A DNA stretch of 64,000 nucleotides from DATARH01 sp036489765 (lineage in GTDB: Bacteria > Pseudomonadota > Alphaproteobacteria > ATCC43930 > CGMCC-115725): positions 1 through 64,000 of the forward strand of contig DASXFE010000132.1 of assembly GCA_036489765.1 (NCBI GenBank), read 5' to 3'. The translations under genes and the position numbers were made by a program. Positions 27,081-35,431 of the stretch are shown piece by piece. A model generated the notes under the pieces. That model searched no databases. It was not told where the DNA came from and saw nothing but the letters and a program-made list of their open reading frames with translations. Each line of letters starts with the position of its first letter. Within the stretch, counting starts at the first letter, position 1.

Positions 27081-28393
27081 ACCGATTGGGACTGGCCGCA
27101 GCGGCCGCGGCGACCGTTTTCGCGGTGACGCTGCATCAGGACATGGGCACCGCCACGGCGGCTCCGAGCACGGCGCCCAACACCGCCGAGACCTACAAGG
27201 CGGTCAACCTCTTTGGCGACGTGTTCGACGCAGCCCGGGCGAATTTCGTCGACCAGGTCGGTGACGATACGCTGGTCGAGGGCGCGATCAACGGCATGCT
27301 GACCTCGCTCGATCCGCACTCGAACTATCTCAACTCCAAGAATTTCGACGACATGAAGGTGCAGACCCGCGGCGAGTTCGGCGGGCTCGGCATCGAGGTC
27401 TCGATGGAGAGCGGGCTCGTCAAGGTCGTCTCGCCGATCGACGACACCCCGGCCGCGCGCGCGGGGCTCAAACCCGGCGACCTGATCACCAACCTCAACG
27501 GCGAGGCCGTGCAGGGCATGACCCTGCCCGAGGCGGTCGAGAAGATGCGCGGTCCCGTCAACAGCGACATCACCCTGACGATCCGCCGCGAGGGCCGCGA
27601 CCCGTTTGACGTCAAGCTGACCCGCGCCAACATCAAGGTCCAGTCGGTCCACTCGCATCTCGAAAACGGCAATGTCGGCTATGTCCGCATCTCGAGCTTC
27701 AACGAGCAGACCGATGTCGGCCTCAACGCTGCGATGAAAAACCTGAAGCAGCAGTCCAACAACAAGCTGGTAGGCGTCATCCTCGACCTCCGCAACAATC
27801 CGGGCGGTCTCCTCGACCAGGCCGTCGCGGTATCGGACGCGTTTCTCGACAAGGGCGAGATCGTCTCGACGCGCGGCCGTCGCGCCGAGGACGCGCAGCG
27901 GTATGACGCCCGGCCCGGCGACCTCGCCAATGGGCTCCCGATGGTCGTGCTGATCAACGGCGGCTCGGCCTCGGCCAGCGAGATCGTCGCCGGCGCCTTG
28001 CAGGATCACCACCGGGCGATCCTCGCCGGCACCCGGTCGTTCGGTAAGGGATCGGTGCAGACGATCATCCCGATGCCCGGCCACGGCGCGATGCGGCTGA
28101 CCACGGCGCGCTACTACACGCCGTCCGGCCGCTCGATCCAGGCCAAGGGGATCGAGCCCGACATCCAGATCGAGCCCGCCAAGATCGAGAAGGCGACCGC
28201 CGACACGACCGGCAAACTCGTGGTCGACAAGGACAAGGATAAGGATCAGGACAAGCCCAAGACCGACAGCGGCGCCGATCAGGGGACGGTAGATCCCGCT
28301 GTGCTCGGCACCGCCGACGACTACCAGCTCGCCCGGGCCGTCGACCTCCTGCGCGGCATCGGCCTCTTCAACAACGGGCACGTCGTCAACTGA
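27077..28393 (+). CDS. ctpA: Carboxyl-terminal processing protease (S41)
   Basis: A 438-residue periplasmic serine protease. It has a short hydrophobic export signal (residues 5-30), a PDZ domain (about 95-175, FGGLGIEV to TLTIRR), and the S41 core with the nucleophile serine in GGSASASEIVAGAL and the general-base lysine in RSFGKGSVQT. A Lys/Asp-rich segment (KDKDKDQDKPK) precedes the C-terminus. CtpA proteases trim exported and envelope proteins. It overlaps the EnvC-like gene as ATGA. Confidence 0.94.
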   Translation: MNRLGLAAAAAATVFAVTLHQDMGTATAAPSTAPNTAETYKAVNLFGDVFDAARANFVDQVGDDTLVEGAINGMLTSLDPHSNYLNSKNFDDMKVQTRGEFGGLGIEVSMESGLVKVVSPIDDTPAARAGLKPGDLITNLNGEAVQGMTLPEAVEKMRGPVNSDITLTIRREGRDPFDVKLTRANIKVQSVHSHLENGNVGYVRISSFNEQTDVGLNAAMKNLKQQSNNKLVGVILDLRNNPGGLLDQAVAVSDAFLDKGEIVSTRGRRAEDAQRYDARPGDLANGLPMVVLINGGSASASEIVAGALQDHHRAILAGTRSFGKGSVQTIIPMPGHGAMRLTTARYYTPSGRSIQAKGIEPDIQIEPAKIEKATADTTGKLVVDKDKDKDQDKPKTDSGADQGTVDPAVLGTADDYQLARAVDLLRGIGLFNNGHVVN

Positions 28394-28413
28394 CGCCGGG
28401 TTCGAAGACCGAG

Positions 28414-28923
28414 TTGGCCGCGAGCGAGCTGCCGCTCTACCGGCCCTGCGTCGGGATCATGCTGCTGAATGCGGCCGGCGAGGCGCTCGTCGGCCGGCGC
28501 ATCGGGATGCCGGCCGGGCTCTCCGCCTGGCAGATGCCGCAAGGCGGGATCGACCCCGGCGAGACCCCGCGCGAGGCCGCGTTGCGCGAGCTCGCCGAGG
28601 AGATCGGCACCGCCAAGGCCGAAATCATCGCCGAGACCGCCCAATGGTATCACTACGACCTGCCGCCCGAGATGGGCGGCGGCCCGTGGGGTGGGCGGTT
28701 TCGCGGCCAGCGCCAGAAATGGTTCGCGATGCGCTTCACCGGCACCGACGCCGATATCGACCTCGCCACCGAGCACACCGAATTCGACGCCTGGCGATGG
28801 GTCGCGCCGGCACGACTGCCGGAGCTGATCGTGTGGTTCAAGCGCGCGGTCTACGAAGCCGTGCTCCGGGAGTTCCAGTCGATCCCGGCAATAAAGCCCC
28901 TTCCCATCAAGGGGGAGGGCTGA
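28414..28923 (+). CDS. rppH: RNA pyrophosphohydrolase
   Basis: A 169-residue Nudix hydrolase that removes pyrophosphate from mRNA 5-prime ends to start decay. The Nudix box runs GGIDPGETPREAALRELAEE, preceded by WQMPQG, and the RppH-type KWFAMRF and EFDAWRWV blocks follow. Start is a TTG 20 bp after ctpA; no ATG fits. The last residues (PLPIKGEG) are translated from a short palindromic repeat, and the gene overlaps the convergent ribokinase gene by 17 bp. Confidence 0.92.
   Translation: MAASELPLYRPCVGIMLLNAAGEALVGRRIGMPAGLSAWQMPQGGIDPGETPREAALRELAEEIGTAKAEIIAETAQWYHYDLPPEMGGGPWGGRFRGQRQKWFAMRFTGTDADIDLATEHTEFDAWRWVAPARLPELIVWFKRAVYEAVLREFQSIPAIKPLPIKGEG
28897..28919. repeat. Short imperfect palindrome at the rppH/ribokinase junction
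   Basis: A hairpin-forming remnant (gccccttccc, five-base spacer, gggggaggg) of the same family as the element at 19840-19967. The last codons of both converging genes lie within it. Confidence 0.55.
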
Positions 28924-29764
28924 ATGCGGCCGTGATCGCCTCGCGGTCCGGCATTGACGGTTGTGCCCCGCGACCACGGCAGGCGAGGCTCGCCGCCGCC
29001 CCGGCAAAGCGCAGCGCCACCGCGGCTTCGAACCCCAGATCGAGCCCCGCCGCGAACGCTCCGACAAACGTATCCCCTGCCCCGGTCGTATCGACCGGCG
29101 CGACCGGCAGCGCCGGCACCGCGATCGTGCTGCCGGCGGCCAGCGTCGCGATCGCACCACGCTTGCCCAGCGTCACAACCTGCCCCTGACGCGGGCGGAC
29201 CGCGCCGAGCGTCGCCGCCTCGCCCTCATTGGCGACGAGCCAATCGAGCGCCTCGAACACCGCCGGGTCGAGCGGCAACGCCGGTGCCAGGTTCAGCACG
29301 GTCCGCGCTCCGGACGCATGCGCGCGGCGGATCAGCGCGACGGTCTCCGCCGCCGGCACCTCCATCTGGCAGACGAGCGTCGTGCCCGGCTCGAACAGCC
29401 CATCAGGCACCTGCTCCGCCGTCGCCGCTTCGTTTGCCCCCGAGGCGACCGCGATCAGGTTCTCGCCGCCTGCGCCGACCATGATTGCGGCGCACCCGGT
29501 CGGCCGCCCGACTTCGCGCACCAGCCGGAGATCGACCCCGTTCCGCCGCAGCAATTCGAGCGCCACCGCCGCGAAACCGTCCCCGCCGACCGCGCCAGCC
29601 AGCCTCACCTCGGCCCCGGCTCGCCGCGCGGCCAGCGCCTGGTTCGCCCCCTTCCCGCCCGGCAGCAGCGCATAGTCGCCGCCGAGCACGGTCTCACCGG
29701 CGCCGGGCAGATGCGGCACCGGCACCACCACATCGACATTGATCGAGCCGAAGACGAGGATCAT
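28907..29764 (-). CDS. Ribokinase-like PfkB carbohydrate kinase
   Basis: A 285-residue PfkB-family kinase. It has the N-terminal GSINVDVVVPVPHLP, the sugar-binding GGKGANQALAARRAG, and the C-terminal signature DTTGAGDTFVGAFAAGL with the catalytic aspartate. These match ribokinase closely, so the substrate is probably ribose or a related sugar or nucleoside; no transporter or sugar operon adjoins it to confirm that. The C-terminus (FSPPP) comes from repeat sequence. Confidence 0.85.
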   Translation of the reverse strand: MILVFGSINVDVVVPVPHLPGAGETVLGGDYALLPGGKGANQALAARRAGAEVRLAGAVGGDGFAAVALELLRRNGVDLRLVREVGRPTGCAAIMVGAGGENLIAVASGANEAATAEQVPDGLFEPGTTLVCQMEVPAAETVALIRRAHASGARTVLNLAPALPLDPAVFEALDWLVANEGEAATLGAVRPRQGQVVTLGKRGAIATLAAGSTIAVPALPVAPVDTTGAGDTFVGAFAAGLDLGFEAAVALRFAGAAASLACRGRGAQPSMPDREAITAAFSPPP

Positions 29765-29775
29765 TTGCCTGAACC

Positions 29776-29869
29776 GTCATTGCGAGGTGCCACAGGCGCC
29801 GCGGCAATCTCGATAGGCCGAGGCTCCTTCGGTCCGAGATTGCTTCCTCGCTCCGCTCCTCGCAATGAC
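29776..29869. repeat. Palindromic repeat with GTCATTGCGAG ends
   Basis: A 94-bp element with perfect 11-bp inverted ends (GTCATTGCGAG and CTCGCAATGAC) between the ribokinase and M20 peptidase genes. A second copy lies at 33446-33533 and a fragment at 39971-40000. No coding capacity; it may fold into a long hairpin when transcribed. Confidence 0.85.
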
Positions 29870-29908
29870 GGTGGTACGATCGCGCCCGGACAAGCGGAGC
29901 GCGGGCGG

Positions 29909-31333
29909 ATGCTGGACGATTCACGGCTGAGGGGCTTTGTCGATCGCTGCTGGAGCGAGGAGATCGTTCCGACCCTCTTCGACTACATCAAGATCCCGAA
30001 CAAATCGCCGCTCTTCGACCCGGATTGGGCGGCGCACGGGCACATGGACGCGGCGGTCGCGATGTTCGAGGCCTGGGCGCGGACGAAAATCGCGGCAATG
30101 CCGGGCGCGACACTCGACACGATCCGCCTACCCGGCCGTACGCCGCTGATCTTCATCGACGTGCCGGGAGAAGAAGGCACCGACACGGTCCTCCTCTACG
30201 GCCATCTCGACAAGCAGCCCGAGATGGTCGGCTGGCTCGACGGTTATGGCCCGTGGCAGCCGCGTATCGACGGCGACAAGCTCTACGGCCGTGGCGGTGC
30301 CGACGACGGCTACGCGATGTTCGGCGCGTTGACCGCGCTCGCCGCGCTCCACGACCAGGGCGCCCGCCACGCGCGTTGCGTCATCGTGATCGAGGCCTGC
30401 GAAGAATCCGGCAGCTATGACCTGCCGTATTACGTCGATCACCTCGCCCCGCGCATCGGCAGCCCGTCGCTCGTTGTCTGCCTCGATTCCGGCTGCGGCA
30501 ATTACGACCAATTGTGGCTGACCACGTCGCTCCGCGGCGTCTTCGCCAGTACCCTGACCGTCGAAGTGCTCGGCGAGGGAGTGCATTCGGGCGACGCGTC
30601 CGGCGTGGTGCCGTCTAGCTTCCGCATCTTTCGGCGCCTGCTGTCGCGGCTCGAAGACGAGGAAACCGGCGCGATCCGGCCCGAAGCGCTCTATGTGCAG
30701 GTGCCGGCCGAGCGGGTCGCGCAAGCGAAGCGCGCCGCCGCCGCGCTCGGCACCGAGATCTACGCCAAATTCCCGTTCGTCCCCGGTATGCACCCCGCCG
30801 ACGACGACCTCTCAGAGCTTGTCCTCAACCGCACTTGGCGCCCGCAGCTCGCCGTGACCGGGATGGAAGGTCTGCCGACCCCGGGCAACGCCGGCAATGT
30901 GCTCCTGCCGTTCACGACCGCCAAACTGAGCCTGCGCCTGCCGCCGACCCTCGACCCCGCTTCGGCCGAGACGATCGTCCGCGGCCTCTTTGAAAAAGAC
31001 CCGCCCTATGGCGCAAAGATCACCTTCGATTCCCAGGTCGCGTCATCCGGCTGGAACGCGCCGGCACTCGCCCCATGGCTCGAAGCCTCGCTCGCCCGCG
31101 CCTCGGGAAGCGCCTTCGGCGCCCCGCCGGCCTATATGGGCGAAGGCGGCTCGATCCCCTTCATGGCGATGCTCGGCGAGAAGTTCCCGCAGGCGCAATT
31201 CGTCGTGACCGGCGTCCTCGGCCCGCACTCGAACGCGCACGGCCCCAACGAATTCCTCCACATCCCAACCGGAAAGAAAGTGACTCAGGTGATCGCCCAG
31301 GTGCTGGGGGATCACCACGCAAGGGCAGGGTGA
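29909..31333 (+). CDS. M20 family metallopeptidase
   Basis: A 474-residue di-zinc peptidase of the M20/M28 superfamily that acts on dipeptides or N-acylated amino acids. Metal and catalytic motifs are LLYGHLDKQPE (H and D), GRGGADDGYA, and EACEESGS with the catalytic glutamate. The C-terminal ligand lies in GVLGPHSNAHGPNE. A dimerisation domain occupies the middle (about 200-330). It is the CNDP dipeptidase-like branch by length and motif spacing. The start at 29909 follows the repeat; longer frames run back antisense to the ribokinase gene. Its stop overlaps the next start (TGATG). Confidence 0.88.
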   Translation: MLDDSRLRGFVDRCWSEEIVPTLFDYIKIPNKSPLFDPDWAAHGHMDAAVAMFEAWARTKIAAMPGATLDTIRLPGRTPLIFIDVPGEEGTDTVLLYGHLDKQPEMVGWLDGYGPWQPRIDGDKLYGRGGADDGYAMFGALTALAALHDQGARHARCVIVIEACEESGSYDLPYYVDHLAPRIGSPSLVVCLDSGCGNYDQLWLTTSLRGVFASTLTVEVLGEGVHSGDASGVVPSSFRIFRRLLSRLEDEETGAIRPEALYVQVPAERVAQAKRAAAALGTEIYAKFPFVPGMHPADDDLSELVLNRTWRPQLAVTGMEGLPTPGNAGNVLLPFTTAKLSLRLPPTLDPASAETIVRGLFEKDPPYGAKITFDSQVASSGWNAPALAPWLEASLARASGSAFGAPPAYMGEGGSIPFMAMLGEKFPQAQFVVTGVLGPHSNAHGPNEFLHIPTGKKVTQVIAQVLGDHHARAG

Positions 31334-32625
31334 TGGACCTCGCGCCGCTCGACCTGCTGCAACTCGACCACCGCATCAAGGGCATCCCCGGCGGCACCGC
31401 ACCGTTCCCGCTCGGCGCCATCAGCGCAAGGCGATGGAACGTGCTGCGTGAGGATATGACGCTGCCGATCGCCGTGCTCAAGCACGCTGCGCTCACCCAT
31501 AACGGCGCGTGGATGCGGCGATTTCTCGACGCATCGGGCGCGGCGATCGCGCCGCATGGCAAGACGACGATGAGCCCACAGCTATTCGCCAGGCAGCTCG
31601 CCGACGGCGCCTGGGCGATGACGCTGGCGACGATCCAGCAGGTGCAGGTGGCGCGCGATTTCAGCGTCGGCCGCATCGTGCTCGCGAACCAGCTCGTCGG
31701 CCGTCAGGCGATCCGCTATGTGGTCGACGAGCTCAAGCGGGATCCGCAGTTCGACTTCTACTGCCTTGTCGATTCGGTGGCGAATGTCGCGGCGCTGGCG
31801 GCGGCAGTGCGGGAGGCTGGGCTCGAACGGCCGCTCCAGGTGCTGCTCGAAGGCGGCTATCCCGGCGGGCGGACCGGCTGCCGCGATCTCGCCGCCGCGC
31901 TCGACGTCGCGCGCGCGGTCAAGGACGCCGGGGCAACGCTGGCACTGCGTGGGGTCGAAGGTTTCGAGGGCTTGTTTCACGGCGCGACCGCGGCAGAAAC
32001 CGCCGGCCGGGTGGCGCACTTTCTCGATTTTCTCGTCGCCATGGCGGTCGGCGCGGCGCGCGAAGATTTGTTCGCGCCGGGCCCGTTGATCCTCAGCGCC
32101 GGCGGCTCGGCATTCTACGACATGGTCGCAAAACGCTTCGCCCTGGCGGGCATCGAGCGTACGGTCGTGGTGCTGACCCGCAGCGGCTGCTATCTGACCC
32201 ACGATTCGGTGTTGTACCGCGAGGCGTTCGCGGACCTCGTCGCGCGCTCGCCCGAACTGGGTGCGATCGGCGAGGGCTTGCAGCCGGCGCTCGAGGTCTG
32301 GGCCTATGTCCAGTCGCGCCCCGAGCCGGAAAAGGCCCTGCTGACGATGGGCAAGCGCGATGTGTCGTATGACGAGCTGCCGGTCCCGCTCTTCTGGTGC
32401 CGGCCGGGCGACCGGCACCCGCGCCCGGTCGGTGACGGGCATGTCGTCACCGGGCTCAACGACCAGCATTGCCACATGACCGTGCCGGCGTGCTCCCCGC
32501 TGCAAATCGGCGACATGGTCGGATTTGGCGTTTCGCACCCGTGCCTGACATTCGACAAATGGCCGGTGCTCTACGTCGTCGACGACGATTACACCGTGAC
32601 CGAGGCCGTGCGCACGTTCTTCTAA
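31333..32625 (+). CDS. D-serine dehydratase/D-threonine aldolase-like PLP enzyme
   Basis: A 430-residue enzyme of the alanine-racemase-fold family. The PLP lysine lies in IAPHGKTTMSP near residue 79, and the C-terminal D-serine-dehydratase-like domain carries the zinc-binding His-x-Cys pair in NDQHCHM near residue 378. Such enzymes deaminate D-serine or D-threonine, or cleave D-hydroxyamino acids. The start overlaps the M20 peptidase stop by one base, so the two are probably co-translated and work on the same peptide or D-amino-acid substrate. The exact substrate is not determinable from sequence. Confidence 0.82.
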   Translation: MDLAPLDLLQLDHRIKGIPGGTAPFPLGAISARRWNVLREDMTLPIAVLKHAALTHNGAWMRRFLDASGAAIAPHGKTTMSPQLFARQLADGAWAMTLATIQQVQVARDFSVGRIVLANQLVGRQAIRYVVDELKRDPQFDFYCLVDSVANVAALAAAVREAGLERPLQVLLEGGYPGGRTGCRDLAAALDVARAVKDAGATLALRGVEGFEGLFHGATAAETAGRVAHFLDFLVAMAVGAAREDLFAPGPLILSAGGSAFYDMVAKRFALAGIERTVVVLTRSGCYLTHDSVLYREAFADLVARSPELGAIGEGLQPALEVWAYVQSRPEPEKALLTMGKRDVSYDELPVPLFWCRPGDRHPRPVGDGHVVTGLNDQHCHMTVPACSPLQIGDMVGFGVSHPCLTFDKWPVLYVVDDDYTVTEAVRTFF

Positions 32626-32627
32626 GA

Positions 32628-33434
32628 CTAAAGGACCGCGAGCCTTCCCACCTTCCAACGCATCGCCCGCCACGCCACGGCGCCGGCGACCTGCCCGAGC
32701 CGCCCGTTCGGCTTGAACCCCGCGGCTTTGAGCAGCATCGCGACGCCGCGTTCGACGTGGTGCCTTCGATATAAGCTGAACGCGCGCCGGCCGTACTCGC
32801 CACCGCAGTGCCGACGCTCGTACTCCCCGCCGCCGTTCGCGGCGAAATAGGCGTAGGGCAATTCGTCGTCCTGGGACTCACCGACCCGGACCAGCGCCAC
32901 GCGCAGCCTCGCCCAGCGGCCCAGATGTTCGCGCGCCAGACATCGGCGCAAGTTCTTGTAGAACAGCCGGTAGTGCCGCAGTTCGTCGGCGGCGATGTGG
33001 CGGCAGATTTCGGCCAGCACCGGCTCGGCGGCGGCTTCCCTGAGCGCGGTGTAGTAGGAGCTGGTACCGATCTCGACGATGCAGCGCGCGATCATCTCGC
33101 CCGAGCGCGAGCCCCGCCGCGACGCCTCGGCATCGAAATCGACGTGATACCCTGCCTGGAAGCGCGCAAAGGCGGCGGCGAAATCGAAATCCGGGTCGGC
33201 GAGCGCGGCCCAGCGCGCAAGCGCCTCGCCATGCTGGGTTTCCTCGGCCCCCCAGCGTCGCGCGGTCGCCTGAAACTCCGGGTCATCCGAGAAGATGCGG
33301 CAGAGGTGATGCGCGTAGGCGGCGCCGTTGTACTCAACGAGGCTCGCCGCCTTGACGATGCGCAAGAGGTCGGGGTCGACGCGGGTGCGGTCGAAGCTGG
33401 CCCAGGGGATGTCGTCGAGGGTCCAGGAGCCCAT
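32628..33434 (-). CDS. Ferritin-like di-iron domain protein
   Basis: A 268-residue mostly helical protein with ferritin-like metal motifs: LVEYNGAAYAHH, GAEETQHGEA (ExxH), EIGTSSYYTAL and ADELRHYRLF (ExxH). The two E-x-x-H pairs, each on its own helix, are as expected for a carboxylate-bridged di-iron centre. It could be an oxygenase, desaturase-like or oxidative-stress protein; I cannot choose. The C-terminal ~60 residues are basic and unlike the core. It ends 2 bp from the convergent D-amino-acid enzyme gene. Confidence 0.75.
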   Translation of the reverse strand: MGSWTLDDIPWASFDRTRVDPDLLRIVKAASLVEYNGAAYAHHLCRIFSDDPEFQATARRWGAEETQHGEALARWAALADPDFDFAAAFARFQAGYHVDFDAEASRRGSRSGEMIARCIVEIGTSSYYTALREAAAEPVLAEICRHIAADELRHYRLFYKNLRRCLAREHLGRWARLRVALVRVGESQDDELPYAYFAANGGGEYERRHCGGEYGRRAFSLYRRHHVERGVAMLLKAAGFKPNGRLGQVAGAVAWRAMRWKVGRLAVL

Positions 33435-33445
33435 ACCCGAAAACT

Positions 33446-33533
33446 GTCATTGCGAGCGCGGCGGAGCAATCTCGTTCCGCAGGAGGCTCCCCAGATCGAG
33501 ATTGCCGCGGCGCCTTCGCCGCCTCGCAATAAC
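33446..33533. repeat. Second GTCATTGCGAG palindromic repeat
   Basis: An 88-bp copy of the element at 29776-29869, with one right-end mismatch (CTCGCAATAAC). It fills the gap between atpC and the ferritin-like gene, so it could act as the 3-prime end structure of the atp transcript. Confidence 0.75.
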
Positions 33534-33538
33534 GGCTC

Positions 33539-33991
33539 TCAGTGCGCCCGTTCGGCCGTGGCGAGGAGCTTGGCCTGGGCGATCGCCTGCTGGCGTTCGA
33601 GCTGGCGGAGCTCGGCGGCGAGGTTTTCGCGCTCGGTGCCGCTGACACGGGCGACCTGGTCGCGCAGGCTCGGCAGGTTGCCGGCGATCGTCGTCAACTC
33701 GGCGTCGAGCACCGCGCGGTCGAGCGTCTCGGGGGCGACGGCCTCATCGGCCAGCACCGTGCACCGCTCCGGAGTCACCTCGGCGATGCCGCCGACGATA
33801 AAGAACCGCTGCGTCACCGCGCGGTTCTCATAGACCTCGATCATGCCGGGGCGGATCAGCGAAATGAGCGGCGCGTGGCCGGGCAATACGCCGAAATTTC
33901 CCTCGCTGCCCGGCACCACGACCATCTCGACCATTTCCGAGAGGATCAGGCGCTCCGGCGAGACAAGCTCGAACTGGACGCGGTCGGCCAC
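33539..33991 (-). CDS. atpC: F1-ATP synthase epsilon subunit
   Basis: A 150-residue epsilon subunit with the N-terminal beta-sandwich (VSPERLILSEMVEMVVVPGSEG, quoted in part as SPERLI and PGSEGNFGVLPGHAPL) and a C-terminal helical hairpin rich in Arg/Glu. It couples rotation in the stalk and restrains ATP hydrolysis. It begins directly after the atpD stop with no gap. It is the last gene of the atpHAGDC cluster. Confidence 0.94.
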   Translation of the reverse strand: MADRVQFELVSPERLILSEMVEMVVVPGSEGNFGVLPGHAPLISLIRPGMIEVYENRAVTQRFFIVGGIAEVTPERCTVLADEAVAPETLDRAVLDAELTTIAGNLPSLRDQVARVSGTERENLAAELRQLERQQAIAQAKLLATAERAH

Positions 33992-35413
33992 TTAGGCTTC
34001 CTCGGCCATCTTGCGGGCCTTTTCGACGGCCTGCTCGATCGTGCCGACCATGTAGAATGCGGCCTCGGGCATCTCGTCGTATTCACCGGCAACGATGCCC
34101 TTGAACCCCTTGATCGTGTCGTCGAGGTTGACGAAAACGCCGGGCGAGCCGGTGAAGACCTCGGCGACGTGGAACGGCTGCGACAGGAAGCGCTGGATCT
34201 TGCGCGCCCGGGCGACGGTCAACCGGTCGTCCTCGCTGAGCTCGTCCATGCCCAGGATCGCGATGATGTCCTGGAGGCTCTTATAAGTCTGCAGCACGCG
34301 CTGCACGTCGCGGGCAACCTGGTAATGGTCGTCGCCGACGACGCGCGGGTCGAGCATGCGCGAGGTCGAGTCGAGCGGGTCGACCGCCGGGTAGATGCCC
34401 AATTCGGCGATCTGGCGAGACAACACCGTCGTCGCGTCGAGATGCGCAAACGAGGTCGCGGGCGCCGGGTCGGTAAGATCGTCGGCGGGCACATAGATCG
34501 CCTGCACCGAGGTGATCGAGCCCTTCTTGGTCGTGGTGATGCGTTCCTGCAGCGCGCCCATGTCGGTCGCGAGGGTCGGCTGATACCCGACCGCCGACGG
34601 GATGCGGCCGAGGAGCGCGGACACCTCGGAGCCCGCCTGGGTAAAGCGGAAGATGTTGTCGACGAAGAACAGCACGTCCTGCCCTTCCTCGTCGCGGAAG
34701 TATTCGGCGAGGGTCAGCCCCGACAGGCCGACGCGGGCCCGCGCCCCCGGCGGCTCGTTCATCTGGCCGTAGACCAGCGCGGCCTTCGACCCCGGACCAT
34801 CGGGCACGATGACGCCCGATTCCATCATCTCGTGATAGAGGTCGTTGCCCTCGCGGGTGCGCTCGCCGACCCCGGCGAAGACCGAGTAGCCGCCATGCGC
34901 CTTCGCGATGTTGTTGATCAATTCCATGATGATGACGGTCTTGCCGACCCCGGCGCCGCCGAACAGCCCGACCTTGCCGCCCTTCGCGTAAGGGGCCAGG
35001 AGGTCGACGACCTTGATCCCGGTCACGAGGATTTCGGCCTCGGTCGACTGGTCGATGAAGGCGGGCGCCTGCTTGTGGATCGGCGACTTCATCTTGGTCA
35101 CGATCGGGCCGCGCTCGTCGACCGGGTCGCCGATGACGTTGAGGATGCGGCCCAATGTCTCGGGACCGACCGGCATCATGATGGGGCTGTCGGTGTCGGT
35201 CGCCTCGGCGCCGCGCACGAGCCCGTCGGTCGTGTCCATCGCGATCGTGCGGACCGTGTTCTCGCCCAGGTGCTGCGCCACTTCGAGCACCAGCGTGCGC
35301 CCGCCATTGTCGACATGGAGCGCGTTCATGATCGACGGCAGCTCACCCGGGAACCGCACATCGACGACTGCGCCGATGACCTGGGTGATCGTGCCAACGT
35401 TGTGTCCTGCCAT
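33992..35413 (-). CDS. atpD: F1-ATP synthase beta subunit
   Basis: A 473-residue catalytic subunit. It has the P-loop GGAGVGKT, the catalytic-glutamate segment GVGERTREGNDLY, Walker B VLFFVDNIFRF, and the ATP-synthase alpha/beta signature in PAVDPLDSTS. Length and motifs are fully standard. Confidence 0.98.
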   Translation of the reverse strand: MAGHNVGTITQVIGAVVDVRFPGELPSIMNALHVDNGGRTLVLEVAQHLGENTVRTIAMDTTDGLVRGAEATDTDSPIMMPVGPETLGRILNVIGDPVDERGPIVTKMKSPIHKQAPAFIDQSTEAEILVTGIKVVDLLAPYAKGGKVGLFGGAGVGKTVIIMELINNIAKAHGGYSVFAGVGERTREGNDLYHEMMESGVIVPDGPGSKAALVYGQMNEPPGARARVGLSGLTLAEYFRDEEGQDVLFFVDNIFRFTQAGSEVSALLGRIPSAVGYQPTLATDMGALQERITTTKKGSITSVQAIYVPADDLTDPAPATSFAHLDATTVLSRQIAELGIYPAVDPLDSTSRMLDPRVVGDDHYQVARDVQRVLQTYKSLQDIIAILGMDELSEDDRLTVARARKIQRFLSQPFHVAEVFTGSPGVFVNLDDTIKGFKGIVAGEYDEMPEAAFYMVGTIEQAVEKARKMAEEA

Positions 35414-35431
35414 GTTCCGACCCTTGCTTTC

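Noticed and set aside
28961..29908. An N-terminal extension of the M20 peptidase by 316 codons
   Set aside because: The extension is antisense to the ribokinase-like gene and crosses a palindromic repeat. The family N-terminus fits the ATG at 29909.
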